From an uncultured Eubacterium sp. (GTDB lineage Bacteria; Bacillota; Clostridia; Lachnospirales; Lachnospiraceae), in NCBI GenBank assembly GCA_905236235.1, contig CAJOPA010000110.1, forward strand, positions 1 to 34,343: 34,343 nt of DNA, read 5' to 3'. The position numbers were made by a program, and so were the translations under genes. This document shows positions 8,205-19,119 of the stretch, piece after piece. Position 1 is the stretch's first letter. Each line of letters begins with the position of its first letter. The notes below the pieces were generated by a model. That model was not told the origin of the DNA. It did not search any database and saw nothing but the letters and a program-made list of their open reading frames with translations.

Positions 8205-9989
8205 ATGCCGTATATCAGTGATGAGCTTAAGGAGCAGATCCTTTCTTCGACGGATGTCGTCGACGTGATCTCCGACTATGTCAATTTAACGCGCAAAGGC
8301 GCCAATTACTGGGGACTGTGCCCGTTTCACGGGGAGAAGACCCCTTCCTTTTCCGTGTCTTCCGCCAAGCAGATCTACTACTGCTTTGGTTGCCACAAAG
8401 GGGGAGACAGTGTTCGATTTCTCATGGAATATGATAATATGTCTTTTCCGGAGGCCATGGCGCATCTGGCGGCCAAGGCCGGCATAGAGATCCCGGAGAG
8501 TGAGGAGCGCCCGCGGGACAGGAAGCTTGCGGACAAAAAGACCCGGCTCTTTGAGATCCAAAAACAGGCAGCGGCGTTTTATTATAGGCAGCTTCGGCAG
8601 CCCGGCGGAGAGACGGGGATGCGGTATTTTGAAAAAAGGCAGCTGACGCCGGAACTCATGCACCGGTTTGGACTGGGCTACGCGCCCAAGGCCATGGATG
8701 CACTCTACCGGCATTTAAAGGAGCAGGGTTTCAGCGATGCGGAGTTAAAGGACTCCGGTCTGGTGCAGTTTGATGAAAAGCGCGGGGCGCATGATAAGTT
8801 TTTCAATCGTGTCATGTTTCCCATCATGAATGCCAACAATAAGGTGATCGCCTTCGGCGGGCGTGTGCTGGGCGACGGAGAACCCAAGTATCTCAATTCG
8901 CCCGAGACGCCGATCTTTGAAAAGAGCAGAAACCTTTACGGCCTGCATTTGGCCAGGAAAAGCCGGGAACAATCCTTCATCCTTTGTGAAGGCTATATGG
9001 ACGTGATCGCCCTGCATCAGGGGGGATTTGATCATGCCGTTGCTTCGCTGGGGACGGCTTTTACCGGGGAACATGCCCTGCTTATGAAACGGTTTCGAAG
9101 GGATACGGTGTATCTGTGCTATGATTCCGACAGCGCGGGTACGAAGGCGGCCCTAAGAGCCATACCGATGCTGCGCGACGCGGGATTTAAAGTCCGCGTG
9201 ATCCATATGGAACCTTACAAGGACCCGGATGAATTTTTGAAAAACGAGGGTCCGGAGGCATTTCAGGAAAGGATCAAAGAGGCGGAAAACGGATTTTTGT
9301 TTGAAATACGCATGGACGCGCAGAGTCATACTTTGACGGATCCTGACGAGATGGCTGCATTTGAAAACCGTACGGCGCAAAAACTCAGTGAGATCGCGGA
9401 CGCTTTCCAAAGGGAAAATTACATCAAAGAGGTCCTGCGGATCTACGAGATCCCCGAGCGGACGCTACGGGACATGGTGGGTGCGCATGCACTCTCCGGC
9501 GGCGGAGACAGCCTGTACAAAAAGCCCGTTACACTCGAGGAAAAACCACGTCGGGAAAAAGGCAAAGCCGGGGTGATCGAGGCTTCCCAACGCATCCTTT
9601 TAACGTGGCTGAGCGAGGAGCCGGAGATCTATCATAAGATCAAGGATCACCTTCTTCCACAGGATTTTGAGGGGGAGGATTTTCAAAGTGTCGCTGCCCA
9701 GGTTTACAGGCAGATCGCCGAGGAAGGGAAGGTGTCGCCGGGTAGGATCGTGATGCGATCGGAGGAAGAAGGGGGCGATGCCGACAGACGTTCCGGTATG
9801 TTTTTTGGGGAATCCCAATCGGATCTGTCGGAGGCCGAAAAGGCCAAGGCCCTGAAGGAAACGGTGATCAGGATCAAGGAAAACGCGCTGGCGCGCAATG
9901 AGGAGGCCGGACAATCGGATCTGGCGGCGCTTGCGCAGTATATGGAAGAAAAGAAGCAATTGGACGCACTTCGCAAAATACAATTTTAA
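8205..9989 (+). CDS. dnaG: DNA primase
   Basis: Zinc-binding N-terminus [30 protein letters not shown]; Toprim segment [17 protein letters not shown]; upstream of rpoD. Confidence 0.97.
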   Translation: MPYISDELKEQILSSTDVVDVISDYVNLTRKGANYWGLCPFHGEKTPSFSVSSAKQIYYCFGCHKGGDSVRFLMEYDNMSFPEAMAHLAAKAGIEIPESEERPRDRKLADKKTRLFEIQKQAAAFYYRQLRQPGGETGMRYFEKRQLTPELMHRFGLGYAPKAMDALYRHLKEQGFSDAELKDSGLVQFDEKRGAHDKFFNRVMFPIMNANNKVIAFGGRVLGDGEPKYLNSPETPIFEKSRNLYGLHLARKSREQSFILCEGYMDVIALHQGGFDHAVASLGTAFTGEHALLMKRFRRDTVYLCYDSDSAGTKAALRAIPMLRDAGFKVRVIHMEPYKDPDEFLKNEGPEAFQERIKEAENGFLFEIRMDAQSHTLTDPDEMAAFENRTAQKLSEIADAFQRENYIKEVLRIYEIPERTLRDMVGAHALSGGGDSLYKKPVTLEEKPRREKGKAGVIEASQRILLTWLSEEPEIYHKIKDHLLPQDFEGEDFQSVAAQVYRQIAEEGKVSPGRIVMRSEEEGGDADRRSGMFFGESQSDLSEAEKAKALKETVIRIKENALARNEEAGQSDLAALAQYMEEKKQLDALRKIQF

Positions 9990-10000
9990 GGAGAATGAAT

Positions 10001-11311
10001 ATGGCGGATAAAGATTTGGACATGAAAACGTTTGCAGAGAAGCTCCCGGAGTTTCTGGAATACATCCAGGCGAAAAAGGGCAATGAGATCATGTACTCGG
10101 ATATCAATGATTATTTCCGGGGAATGGAGATCGGTGAAAATGAGATGGAAAGTATCCTGGAGTACCTGGATGCCAAGGGTGTGGACGTGATCCACGAGGA
10201 ATCCGAGATCCGGGAACCCGATGCGGAGGAGCTCGAGATTGATGTCGCACTCGATCTTCCGGGACTGGAGCTGGATGATATTGATGATGCGGATATGGAT
10301 CAGATCGCCGAAGAGGAAGAGGTGGATCTGAAAAACATCGACCTCTCCGTGCCGGAGGGCATCAGCATTGAAGATCCGGTACGCATGTATTTAAAAGAGA
10401 TCGGCAAGGTGGCCCTTTTGACGGCCGACGAGGAGATCGAACTGGCCAAGGATATGGAGGCAGGTGCCGCCGCTGTGGAGAAATTGCCGCAGCTTAAGGC
10501 CGAGCTTGAGGCGGAAGGTCTTTCCGACAAAAAGAAAAAAGCGCTTACCAAGGAGATCGCAGAGCTTGAAGAAGCCGAGAGAAAGGGTGCGGAAGCGAAG
10601 CAGAAGCTTGCGGAGGCCAACCTTCGTCTTGTTGTATCCATTGCCAAGCGTTATGTGGGCCGTGGCATGCTTTTCCTCGATCTGATCCAGGAAGGAAACC
10701 TCGGACTCTTAAAGGCAGTCGAAAAGTTTGATTATCAGAAGGGATATAAGTTTTCCACCTATGCGACCTGGTGGATCCGTCAGGCCATCACCCGCGCCAT
10801 TGCGGATCAGGCCCGTACGATCCGTATCCCCGTGCATATGGTGGAAACCATCAACAAGCTGATCCGCGTGTCGAGACAGCTTTTACAGGAACTTGGCAGG
10901 GAGCCCCTTCCGGAGGAGATCGCGGATGAGATGGGCATTCCGGTGGAGCGCGTGCGCGAGATCTTAAAGATCAGCCAGGAGCCGGTATCTCTGGAGACTC
11001 CGATCGGCGAGGAAGAGGATTCCCATTTGGGAGATTTTATCCAGGACGAAAACGTGCCCGTACCGCCTGAGGCAGCGGCTGCACGTTTGTTAAACGAACA
11101 GTTGAGTGAAGTATTGGAGACGTTGACGGAGAGAGAGCAGAGGGTGCTGCGCCTGCGCTTTGGCCTGGACGACGGCAAGGCCCGGACACTCGAAGAGGTT
11201 GGACGGGAGTTTAATGTTACCCGTGAGCGTATCCGTCAGATCGAGGCAAAAGCCCTTCGCAAGCTTCGTCATCCCTCGAGGAGCCGCAAACTTCGTGATT
11301 ACCTTGAATAA
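10001..11311 (+). CDS. rpoD: RNA polymerase primary sigma factor
   Basis: Region 2 [63 protein letters not shown] and region 4 [31 protein letters not shown] 7 bp before ATG. Confidence 0.98.
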   Translation: MADKDLDMKTFAEKLPEFLEYIQAKKGNEIMYSDINDYFRGMEIGENEMESILEYLDAKGVDVIHEESEIREPDAEELEIDVALDLPGLELDDIDDADMDQIAEEEEVDLKNIDLSVPEGISIEDPVRMYLKEIGKVALLTADEEIELAKDMEAGAAAVEKLPQLKAELEAEGLSDKKKKALTKEIAELEEAERKGAEAKQKLAEANLRLVVSIAKRYVGRGMLFLDLIQEGNLGLLKAVEKFDYQKGYKFSTYATWWIRQAITRAIADQARTIRIPVHMVETINKLIRVSRQLLQELGREPLPEEIADEMGIPVERVREILKISQEPVSLETPIGEEEDSHLGDFIQDENVPVPPEAAAARLLNEQLSEVLETLTEREQRVLRLRFGLDDGKARTLEEVGREFNVTRERIRQIEAKALRKLRHPSRSRKLRDYLE

Positions 11312-12083
11312 TTTAAATCAAAACTTAAAATTACCGGAACTTTCGGAAAGAATGCAGGCGATCTGCGCCATGGTCCCGGAGGACACCTTTGTGGTGGACG
11401 TGGGTACGGACCATGGCTATGTGCCGGCGTGGCTGGTCGGTACGGGCAGATGCGTGGGCGGCGCGGCGCTGGATGTGCGTCCGGGGCCGCTTTCCAAGGC
11501 GGTAGAGACCATGGAGATCTGCGGACTTACAGACCGCGTGGACTGCCTTTTGTCGGACGGGCTTAAGGAGTATACCGCCGCGCAGGCGGATCACGCAGCC
11601 CCTACGACCCTTGTGATCGCCGGGATGGGAGGCAATCTGATCTGCCGGATCCTTGCGGAGGATCCGGCAAAGACAAAGTCTTTTGCCACGTTCATTCTCG
11701 AGCCGCAATCGGACGTGTGGAAGGTGCGACAGATTCTTCTCGGACTTGGCTATGTCATTGCGGATGAGGACATGGTGGAAGAGGAGGGCAAGTATTACCC
11801 CATTCTTTTTGCGAAGGCCCAAGGCAAAGACACGCTTTCGGCGGAAAGGATCGAGCTGTCGCAGACGACGGAAAGAGCGCAGGCAACGACCGAAGAGATC
11901 TACGGACCCGTTCTTTTGCAAAAGAAACATCCCGTGCTTTTGCAATTTTTGCAAAAAGAGGAGCGGGAGCTTACCAAGATCATGGCGCAGGTTGCAAAAG
12001 CCGGCGCAGCGCAGAGAACGGAAGAGATTACAGAACGTCTTGCGAAGAACCGCAAGGCGCAGGAGAAAGTTCAGGAAAAGTAA
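11295..12083 (+). CDS. trmK: tRNA (adenine(22)-N(1))-methyltransferase family (TrmK)
   Basis: SAM motif [42 protein letters not shown]; follows rpoD. Start uncertain (GTG 11295, TTG 11304 or ATG 11352). Confidence 0.88.
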   Translation: MITLNNLNQNLKLPELSERMQAICAMVPEDTFVVDVGTDHGYVPAWLVGTGRCVGGAALDVRPGPLSKAVETMEICGLTDRVDCLLSDGLKEYTAAQADHAAPTTLVIAGMGGNLICRILAEDPAKTKSFATFILEPQSDVWKVRQILLGLGYVIADEDMVEEEGKYYPILFAKAQGKDTLSAERIELSQTTERAQATTEEIYGPVLLQKKHPVLLQFLQKEERELTKIMAQVAKAGAAQRTEEITERLAKNRKAQEKVQEK

Positions 12084-12094
12084 GGGGGGAGTCT

Positions 12095-12883
12095 ATGCAA
12101 TTACAAAGTCTTTTGGATGTGTTGGAGCGGGATTATCCGCTTGAGGATGCCGACAGCTGGGATCTGGAGAATGTCGGCCTGCAGGTGGGCAGTCGCGACA
12201 GGGACGTACACCGGATCTACCTGGCACTCGATGCCACGGAGGAAGTGATCGCGGATGCGGTTGAAAAGAAGGCCGATCTGTTACTGACGCATCATCCCAT
12301 GATTTTTGGCGGTATCCGCAAGGTAAATACGGATACTACGGTAGGGCGCAGGATCCTGACCCTGGCCGCGAAGGATATCTCCTATTACGCCATGCATACG
12401 AATTATGATATGCACAGGATGGGAGCACTCGCCGCAGAGCGGATTTCTCTGAAGGATGCGGAGATCCTCGAAGAGATCTATGAGCGTAACGGACAGCCGA
12501 TAGGGTATGGGAGGATCGGAAAGCTTCCATCCAAAATGTCCGTGAAAGACGTTTGTGAACTGATAAAATTAAATTTTCATTTAAGCAATGTGAAAGTTTT
12601 TGGTAGTATGCAATGCATGGTAGAAAGAGTGGCGATCAGCCCGGGATCCGGCAAGAGCATGATTGATATTGCCCTGCAAAAAGATGCGGAACTTTTGATC
12701 ACGGGAGATATCGACCATCATGACGGGATCGATGCCCGCCAGGAGGGGTTATGCATCATTGACGCCGGCCATTACGGGCTGGAGCATATTTTTGTGGAGG
12801 ATATGGCGGCTTATCTTTCGGAGCGTTTTCCGGAGACAGAGATCATCCGTGCGCCGCATGAGGAACCGTTTTCAGTGGTATAA
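12095..12883 (+). CDS. Nif3-like dinuclear metal center hexameric protein
   Basis: ENVGLQVGSRDRDV, LLTHHPMIFGGIRKV, AMHTNYDMHRMGA and ITGDIDHHDGIDA metal-binding motifs; immediately after trmK. Confidence 0.92.
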   Translation: MQLQSLLDVLERDYPLEDADSWDLENVGLQVGSRDRDVHRIYLALDATEEVIADAVEKKADLLLTHHPMIFGGIRKVNTDTTVGRRILTLAAKDISYYAMHTNYDMHRMGALAAERISLKDAEILEEIYERNGQPIGYGRIGKLPSKMSVKDVCELIKLNFHLSNVKVFGSMQCMVERVAISPGSGKSMIDIALQKDAELLITGDIDHHDGIDARQEGLCIIDAGHYGLEHIFVEDMAAYLSERFPETEIIRAPHEEPFSVV

Positions 12884-12899
12884 AATTAGGAGGTATGTT

Positions 12900-14558
12900 A
12901 TGGACACGATCAAGATGACATTTCAGGGGGAAACAAGGGAATACCCCGTGGGGATCACGTTTGGGGAGATCGCACGGGATTTTCAAGACCGTTATCGGGA
13001 CGAGATCATGCTCGCCTTGATCAACAATCGGCCGCGGGAGCTGTTTAAGACGGCGGATAAGGGCGGAGAGATCAGCTTTTTGACCATGGCGGATTCCGAG
13101 GGAATGCGCACCTATCGCAGGAGTGTTACGTTTTTGATGCTCTATGCCGCAAGAAAAATAAATCCCGACACGGATATCCGCGTGATGCGGTCCATGGGAC
13201 AGGGATTTTACTGTGAGATCACGAAGGAGTGCGGGGTGCCGCAGGATGAAGCCCAACTTGCAAAGATCAAAGAAGAGATGCAAAAGGCCGTAGAGGCGGA
13301 TCTCCCCATCCATAAGACTTCCATGAACAACGGCAAAGCCCGGGAGATGTTCCGGGAAAACGGTATGCCGGATAAGGACAGGCTCCTTAAATACCGTCGT
13401 GTTTCCAAGGTCAACATCTATGAACTTGATGGCTACTATGATTACTATTACGGATTCATGGTGGGAAGCACCGGTGTATTAAAGCATTTTGATTTACAGC
13501 TCTACAAAGAGGGCTTTATGCTGCTGTTTCCTTCGATGCTCGACACCTCCAAGGTGGCACCGTTAAAGTCCCTGCCCAAGATCCATGCGACGCTTTCCGA
13601 GACCAACAGCTGGTCCAAGAGCCTGCGTACGGCGACGGTGGCGGGATTAAACGAAAAGATTGCCTCCGGAGAGATGCAGCACCTGATCCTGGTGCAGGAA
13701 GCTTTGATGGAAAAAAAGATCTCCGAGATCGCATCGACCATTGCCGGGGACAGACGCATCAAATTTATCATGATCGCAGGACCCAGTTCTTCCGGGAAGA
13801 CCACCTTTGCCAACCGGCTTTCCGTACAGCTCTCCGCGCAGGGATTGCGGCCGCATCTGATCTCCCTGGATGATTTCTTTGTCAACCGTGACGATATGAT
13901 CCCGGGCCCTGACGGCAAACTGGATTTTGAGGCTTTGGAAGCACTCGATCTCGTGGAATTGAACCGTTGCATGACGGCGCTGCTTGACGGTGAGGAAGTG
14001 TCTATGCCGACGTTTAATTTTAAAACCGGAAGCCGCGAATACAACGGCAACTTCCTTCGCCTTGACGAGGGCGATGTCCTGGTGATCGAGGGCATCCACG
14101 GCTTAAATGAAAAGCTTTCGCCTTCCGTAAGCAAGGAACAGAAATATAAGATCTATATCAGTGCGCTGTCGCAGATCCATATCGATGAAAACAACTGCAT
14201 GTCCACCACGGACGGTAGATTGCTTCGAAGGATCATTCGTGATGCGCGGACCCGCGGAACGGGAGCAAGAGATACCATTGCGAGATGGCCTTCGGTACGT
14301 GCCGGTGAGGAAAACCATATCTTCCCCTTCCAGGAGGATGCGGATGTGATCTTTAACTCCGCCCTGATCTATGAGCTGGCGGTGTTGAAAGTCTACGCGG
14401 AGCCGCTTTTGTGGGGGATTCCGGATGATTGCGCCGAGTACACCGAGGCTAAGAGACTGTTAAAGCTTTTGGACTATGTGCTGCCCTATCCTTCGGATAT
14501 GATCAACCACAATTCCATTATCCGTGAATTTGCCGGCGGAAGCTGTTTTAACGTCTAA
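12900..14558 (+). CDS. Nucleoside (uridine-type) kinase with N-terminal TGS/ThrRS-like region
   Basis: TGS-like N-terminus; P-loop AGPSSSGKTTFANRLS; LISLDDFFVNRDD; VIEGIHGLNEKLS; ATG after TTAGGAGG. Confidence 0.88.
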   Translation: MDTIKMTFQGETREYPVGITFGEIARDFQDRYRDEIMLALINNRPRELFKTADKGGEISFLTMADSEGMRTYRRSVTFLMLYAARKINPDTDIRVMRSMGQGFYCEITKECGVPQDEAQLAKIKEEMQKAVEADLPIHKTSMNNGKAREMFRENGMPDKDRLLKYRRVSKVNIYELDGYYDYYYGFMVGSTGVLKHFDLQLYKEGFMLLFPSMLDTSKVAPLKSLPKIHATLSETNSWSKSLRTATVAGLNEKIASGEMQHLILVQEALMEKKISEIASTIAGDRRIKFIMIAGPSSSGKTTFANRLSVQLSAQGLRPHLISLDDFFVNRDDMIPGPDGKLDFEALEALDLVELNRCMTALLDGEEVSMPTFNFKTGSREYNGNFLRLDEGDVLVIEGIHGLNEKLSPSVSKEQKYKIYISALSQIHIDENNCMSTTDGRLLRRIIRDARTRGTGARDTIARWPSVRAGEENHIFPFQEDADVIFNSALIYELAVLKVYAEPLLWGIPDDCAEYTEAKRLLKLLDYVLPYPSDMINHNSIIREFAGGSCFNV

Positions 14559-14588
14559 ATCTAAAATAAATCTAAAGAAAATCTGAAA
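14556..14588 (+). repeat. Three 11-bp direct repeats (TAAATCTAAAA / TAAATCTAAAG / AAAATCTGAAA)
   Basis: Read directly; exactly phased at 11 bp and located 14 bp upstream of a candidate -35 element. Confidence 0.7.
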
Positions 14589-14602
14589 AGATAATAACTC
14601 TG

Positions 14603-14631
14603 TTGACGGGGGCTTTCTTTTGGAGTACATT
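14603..14631 (+). promoter_or_regulatory. Candidate promoter for the zinc-ribbon/DUF5685/J-domain cluster
   Basis: TTGACG - 17 bp - TACATT. Confidence 0.45.
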
Positions 14632-14694
14632 GATACTCGACTGATGGATATTTGCGGTCAGAGCGTCGTAAATGATGCAGAAAGGAGGCCCTCC

Positions 14695-15087
14695 GTGAGA
14701 GAGAAAATGGCAAGATTTATGATGGGACGATGTGGTGTGGATCAGTTATCCAGAGCGCTGACGATCTTAAGTCTCGTGTTCTTTCTGTTGTCCTTTACCG
14801 GGATTGCTGTATTTTACTGGTTGGCGATTGTCGTGCTTGTGATCGGTTATGCCAGGATCATGTCGCGCAATATCCCTAAGCGCTATCAGGAAAACATGAA
14901 GTATCTGCAGGCGACGGAGAAGCTTCGCACCGGGTATCGCCGGACGAAGACGCGCTTATCGCAGCGCAAGGTCTATCGGTTCTATCATTGTCCTTCCTGC
15001 AGGCAGACGGTACGTGTGCCCAAGGGCAAGGGACGGATCGCCATCACCTGTCCGAAGTGCAGGACGGAGTTTATCAAGAAGAGTTAA
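14695..15087 (+). CDS. Small membrane protein with C-terminal zinc ribbon
   Basis: Hydrophobic segment LTILSLVFFLLSFTGIAVFYWLAIVVLVIGYA plus CPSC-(x)n-CPKC; GTG start 7 bp after AAAGGAGG (ATG 14620 also possible). Confidence 0.75.
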   Translation: MREKMARFMMGRCGVDQLSRALTILSLVFFLLSFTGIAVFYWLAIVVLVIGYARIMSRNIPKRYQENMKYLQATEKLRTGYRRTKTRLSQRKVYRFYHCPSCRQTVRVPKGKGRIAITCPKCRTEFIKKS

Positions 15088-15100
15088 ATCGGGTGAGTAG

Positions 15101-15958
15101 ATGTTCGGATATGTCAATATCAACAAAAACGATCTGAGCAGAGAGGATTTTGAAACCTATCGATCCTATTATTGCGGACTGTGCCACGTTCTTCGCGACT
15201 ATGCGGGGGCGAAGGGACAGCTTTTATTAAATTATGATATGACATTTCTGATCATTCTTTTGACTGGGCTTTATGAGCCAAAGGACCGGGCGAGGAATTT
15301 TCGCTGCCCCTTACATCCTGCGCGCAGGCGCACCATGCGTGTCAATGAGATGACGTCCTATGCCGCGGATATGAATGTTCTTTTGTCCTATTACAGTTTT
15401 GCGGATGATGCGCAGGATGAGCATTCCATGTCCAAGCGGATGCTGATGAAGCTTTTTTCCAAGGATTATCGCAGGATCTTTATGACCTATCCCAGGCAGG
15501 CGGCTGCGGTTGAGAAGTACATCAGGCATCTTTCGGATGCCGAGAAGGTCTACGAGACCAATGTGGACAAGGTGGCGGGGCTGACCGGAGACATGCTGGC
15601 GGAGATTTTTTCCTACCGCAATGAGATGTGGTCGGAGGATCTGCGAACCCTGGGATTTTATCTCGGAAAGTTTATTTACATCATGGACGCCTATGATGAT
15701 ATCGACGAGGACTTAAAGGCCGGGCGATACAATGTGCTGGCGCAGACCAAGTCCGATAACCCCGGGGAGTTTGATACCATTGTCAAGCTTATGCTCATCA
15801 GTATGATGTCGGAGTGCGCCAAGGCATTTGAGCGTTTGCCGATCATCGAGCATGCGGACATTTTACGCAATATCCTTTATTCCGGTGTATGGAATAAATT
15901 CGAATATATTCAGTTTCGCAAAGCGAAACACAAGAAGACGGAAGAGAAGAGATCATGA
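15101..15958 (+). CDS. DUF5685 family protein
   Basis: [36 protein letters not shown]...[14 protein letters not shown]-terminus recognised as this family; located directly before a J-domain gene. Confidence 0.75.
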   Translation: MFGYVNINKNDLSREDFETYRSYYCGLCHVLRDYAGAKGQLLLNYDMTFLIILLTGLYEPKDRARNFRCPLHPARRRTMRVNEMTSYAADMNVLLSYYSFADDAQDEHSMSKRMLMKLFSKDYRRIFMTYPRQAAAVEKYIRHLSDAEKVYETNVDKVAGLTGDMLAEIFSYRNEMWSEDLRTLGFYLGKFIYIMDAYDDIDEDLKAGRYNVLAQTKSDNPGEFDTIVKLMLISMMSECAKAFERLPIIEHADILRNILYSGVWNKFEYIQFRKAKHKKTEEKRS

Positions 15959-16689
15959 GGAATCCTTATCAGGTCTTGGGCGTCAGTGAGAACGCCACGG
16001 ATGACCAGATCAAAAAGGCTTACAGAACATTAAGCCGCAAATATCATCCCGATGCCAATGTCAACAATCCCAATAAAGCGGAGGCAGAGGAACGTTTCAA
16101 GGAAGTGCAGCAGGCGTATGATACCATTATGCGGATCCGTCAGCACGGCGGGACGTATGAGGAGTATTCCCGCAGTCAGTCGGGCTACGGCGGCGGAGCT
16201 TCCGCCGGATACCGGTCGCAGGGCACAGGCTACGGCGATTTCGGAGGCTTTGGCGGATTCGGTGGTTTTGGCGGGTTCGGCGGTTTCGGTGACTTTGCCG
16301 GAGGTTCGAACAGCACGGCGAATGAGCCCAATGAGTTACGCGCGGCGGCGAATTACATCCGGTCCGGGCACTACAATGAGGCACTTCATGTGCTGCACAC
16401 CATGAATGAACGGACGTCCCGCTGGTATTACTACAGCGCCATGGCCAATGCCGGTGCGGGCAATAACGTGACGGCGCGAGAGCATGCCGAAAAGGCCGTG
16501 GAGATGGAGCCCAGCAATCAGGAGTATCGCAGATTGGCGCAGATGCTGTCCTATAACGGCAATTGGTACCAGAACATGGGACAGACCTATTCCAGGAATG
16601 TGACGACGGGGCCGGGGCTTTGTTCCACGTTGTGTTGTTTGAATGCATTGTGCTATTTCTTTGGAAATGGTATGATCTGTTGTATATAG
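15955..16689 (+). CDS. J-domain (DnaJ-like) protein with Gly/Phe-rich linker and Cys-rich tail
   Basis: [33 protein letters not shown] includes the HPD motif; [25 protein letters not shown] overlap with upstream stop. Confidence 0.9.
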   Translation: MRNPYQVLGVSENATDDQIKKAYRTLSRKYHPDANVNNPNKAEAEERFKEVQQAYDTIMRIRQHGGTYEEYSRSQSGYGGGASAGYRSQGTGYGDFGGFGGFGGFGGFGGFGDFAGGSNSTANEPNELRAAANYIRSGHYNEALHVLHTMNERTSRWYYYSAMANAGAGNNVTAREHAEKAVEMEPSNQEYRRLAQMLSYNGNWYQNMGQTYSRNVTTGPGLCSTLCCLNALCYFFGNGMICCI

Positions 16690-16705
16690 GAAGGCAGGAT
16701 GTTTT

Positions 16706-17719
16706 ATGTTGCAACGAAATGCTTTGATCGGAAAGAGAGAGAGCAGACGCTCTTTCTTCTTTGCTGTTTTGTGCCTGACGGTTTTCCTTTTATGCGGTTG
16801 CGGCAAGGCAGCGGATAACGGGGACACGGAGGCAGAAGGAAGCGCGGATGCAGTCCTTATGCAGAGCGTTACCGAGGATGCTTCGGAAGGATCCGACAGT
16901 GACGCGGACGCTGCGCAGGATGTACTTTTGGAGACGACAGAGGAGGAAGCGGACGCTACGGCGTCATCTTCCGCGGAGGATGTCGAGCATCCCGGACTCT
17001 GGACGGGCGCAGTACCGGACTATGAGGCGATCGCCGAGAAAAAGGCCGCCGAAGAGGAAGCGCGTCTTGCAGAGCAGTTTGAAAGCGGTGCGATGAGCGA
17101 TACGGAGGCGATCTCTTACTTTTTGAACCGGACCACGGGGACGGACCAGATGGTGGTGGTCGTCAGTGACGGCAGTACCTACGGGGCGACGTTATATTAT
17201 TACACGAAGGAGTCCGGCAGCTGGGAATACGTATTTGAGACCTATTCCGTGGTGGGTATGAACGGTATGGCCGACCATACCTACGAAGGCGACGTGACGA
17301 CGCCGGTGGGACGTTATGACCTGGGCCTTGCCTTCGGTATCAAATCCGACCCGGGGACTAGCCTTCCGTGGCTGGACGTCACAGACGATCTGTATTGGGT
17401 GGATGATACCGAGAGTGATTACTTTAACATGCTGGTAAGTTCGTACGAGGTATCCACGGATAACTGGGCTTCGGCGGAGCATTTGATCGATCATGCGAAC
17501 GCTTATAATTATGCCATCAATATCGAGGTCAATCCGGAATGCAGCAAGGATTGCGTTTCGGCGATCTTTTTACATGTATTCAGCTCCTATGTGCCCTATA
17601 CGCTGGGGTGCGTAGCCATCTCCGAGGAGAGGATGGTCGATCTTTTGCTTGATCTTGAGGTCGGTGCACAGATCACCATTGTGCGCAATACCGCCGAACT
17701 GGCAAATTATATGTATTAG
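16706..17719 (+). CDS. L,D-transpeptidase (YkuD-type) lipoprotein
   Basis: Signal/lipobox FAVLCLTVFLLCGCGK; C-terminal TPVGRYDLG...IFLHVFSSYVPYTLGCVAISEERM resembles the H...(S/T)xGCV catalytic motif. Confidence 0.8.
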   Translation: MLQRNALIGKRESRRSFFFAVLCLTVFLLCGCGKAADNGDTEAEGSADAVLMQSVTEDASEGSDSDADAAQDVLLETTEEEADATASSSAEDVEHPGLWTGAVPDYEAIAEKKAAEEEARLAEQFESGAMSDTEAISYFLNRTTGTDQMVVVVSDGSTYGATLYYYTKESGSWEYVFETYSVVGMNGMADHTYEGDVTTPVGRYDLGLAFGIKSDPGTSLPWLDVTDDLYWVDDTESDYFNMLVSSYEVSTDNWASAEHLIDHANAYNYAINIEVNPECSKDCVSAIFLHVFSSYVPYTLGCVAISEERMVDLLLDLEVGAQITIVRNTAELANYMY

Positions 17720-17721
17720 TC

Positions 17722-18079
17722 AAAAAACGTAAGTAGGATGAATGATCGCGGGCGCAAGTGCCGAAAGGCCGCGTCTGAGGAAAGTCCGGGCTTCACAGGG
17801 CAGGATGCCGGATAACGTCCGGTGGAGGCGACTCCAAGGATAGTGCAACAGAAATATACCGCCGTGTGATCACGGTAAGGGTGGAAGGGCAGTGTAAGAG
17901 ACTACCGCCCGGATGGTAACATCCGGGGCACATGTAAACCCCATTCGAAGCAAGACCGCACAGAAACATACGGTTGCCCGCCGGTTTCAGGTAGGTCGCT
18001 TAAGACCGTCGGTGACGACGGTATCAGATAGATGATCATTCTCGACATAACCCGGCTTACAGTCCTGCTTACGTTTTTT
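17722..18079 (+). ncRNA. rnpB: RNase P RNA (bacterial class A)
   Basis: Conserved gaggaaagtccgggcttcac, gaagggcagtgtaagagactaccg, cagaaacatacgg and ataacccggcttacag; P1-like complementarity aaaaaacgtaag / cttacgtttttt. Confidence 0.93.
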
Positions 18080-18147
18080 CTTTTTAAGATCCGCACATGG
18101 CTGTTGGCAGAAATGCGGATCAGTCTATACGGGGGAACGGCAACTGC

Positions 18148-19119
18148 ATGAAAAAATTATATTGTATTTTAACATTTGCTTTTTGCATCTTTGCTTTAAC
18201 CGGATGTTCGACTTCCGCAAGCAGACAGGCGGAGGAGGAGTATCGTGCGCAGGGGATCGCGCTTATGGATAGCGGGGATTATGCCTCTGCGGCCGCGTCT
18301 TTTCAGCTGGCACTCGATCAGTCTACCGGTGTCATCAGCGATCTGGAGATCGACATCTGTTTTTATAAGGCGGCTGCTTTGTACAATACCGGGGATATCG
18401 AGGGTGCCATTCGCGTCTATGATGCCATCATCGAATATCGCCCCAAGAATGTAAATGCTTATTATTATCGCGGTACCATGTACCTTTACCAGGGGGAAAG
18501 TGTCGCGGCCATGAATGATTACAACCAGGCGCTGACCTTAGACGGTTCCGATTTTGAATTGTATCTGCATATCGTGGAAAATCTGCGGGAAGCAGAGCTT
18601 ACGGATCAGGCATCGGCCATGATCGCGCAGGCCTTGAAGCTCGAGGCAAATGACACGGCATCCAAGCGGATCAAGGGGTATTTTTACTACCTTGACGGGG
18701 ATACGGGCAAGGCGATCAGCCTGTTAAAAGAGGCGGCGGAGGCCATGGACGAGGAGGCGATCCTTTACATGGTCAAGATCGCATTTGACAGTGATGACCT
18801 GGCGACGGCGCGGACGTATGTCAACCTCGGACTGATGGTGGAGGAGGGCGCCCATGCGCAGGAATTCATGTATATGGATGCTGTCCTTTACGAATATGAC
18901 TATGATTATGAGACGGCCTATGCACGATTTGCGCACTATCTTTCCCTGTATCCGGACGATGAGGATGCGCAGTGGGAATACACGTTTTTAAAGACACGGG
19001 TTGCGGACGATGCGGCCGTGGCGGAAGATGAGATCGTGGCGGATAATGAGGCAACGACTGAGAGTGAGGCCGAGGCCGGGACGGATGACGCCTCGGAAGC
19101 GGATGGAGAGGGCGAATGA
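18148..19119 (+). CDS. Tetratricopeptide-repeat lipoprotein
   Basis: MKKLYCILTFAFCIFALTGC lipobox; TPR-like repeats (ALMDSGDYASAAASFQLALD, ALYNTGDIEGAIRVYDAIIEYRP). Confidence 0.85.
   Translation: MKKLYCILTFAFCIFALTGCSTSASRQAEEEYRAQGIALMDSGDYASAAASFQLALDQSTGVISDLEIDICFYKAAALYNTGDIEGAIRVYDAIIEYRPKNVNAYYYRGTMYLYQGESVAAMNDYNQALTLDGSDFELYLHIVENLREAELTDQASAMIAQALKLEANDTASKRIKGYFYYLDGDTGKAISLLKEAAEAMDEEAILYMVKIAFDSDDLATARTYVNLGLMVEEGAHAQEFMYMDAVLYEYDYDYETAYARFAHYLSLYPDDEDAQWEYTFLKTRVADDAAVAEDEIVADNEATTESEAEAGTDDASEADGEGE

Noticed and set aside
16236-16300. Tandem GGCGGNTTYGGN repeats
   Set aside because: Explained as the coding sequence of the Gly/Phe-rich linker of the J-domain protein.
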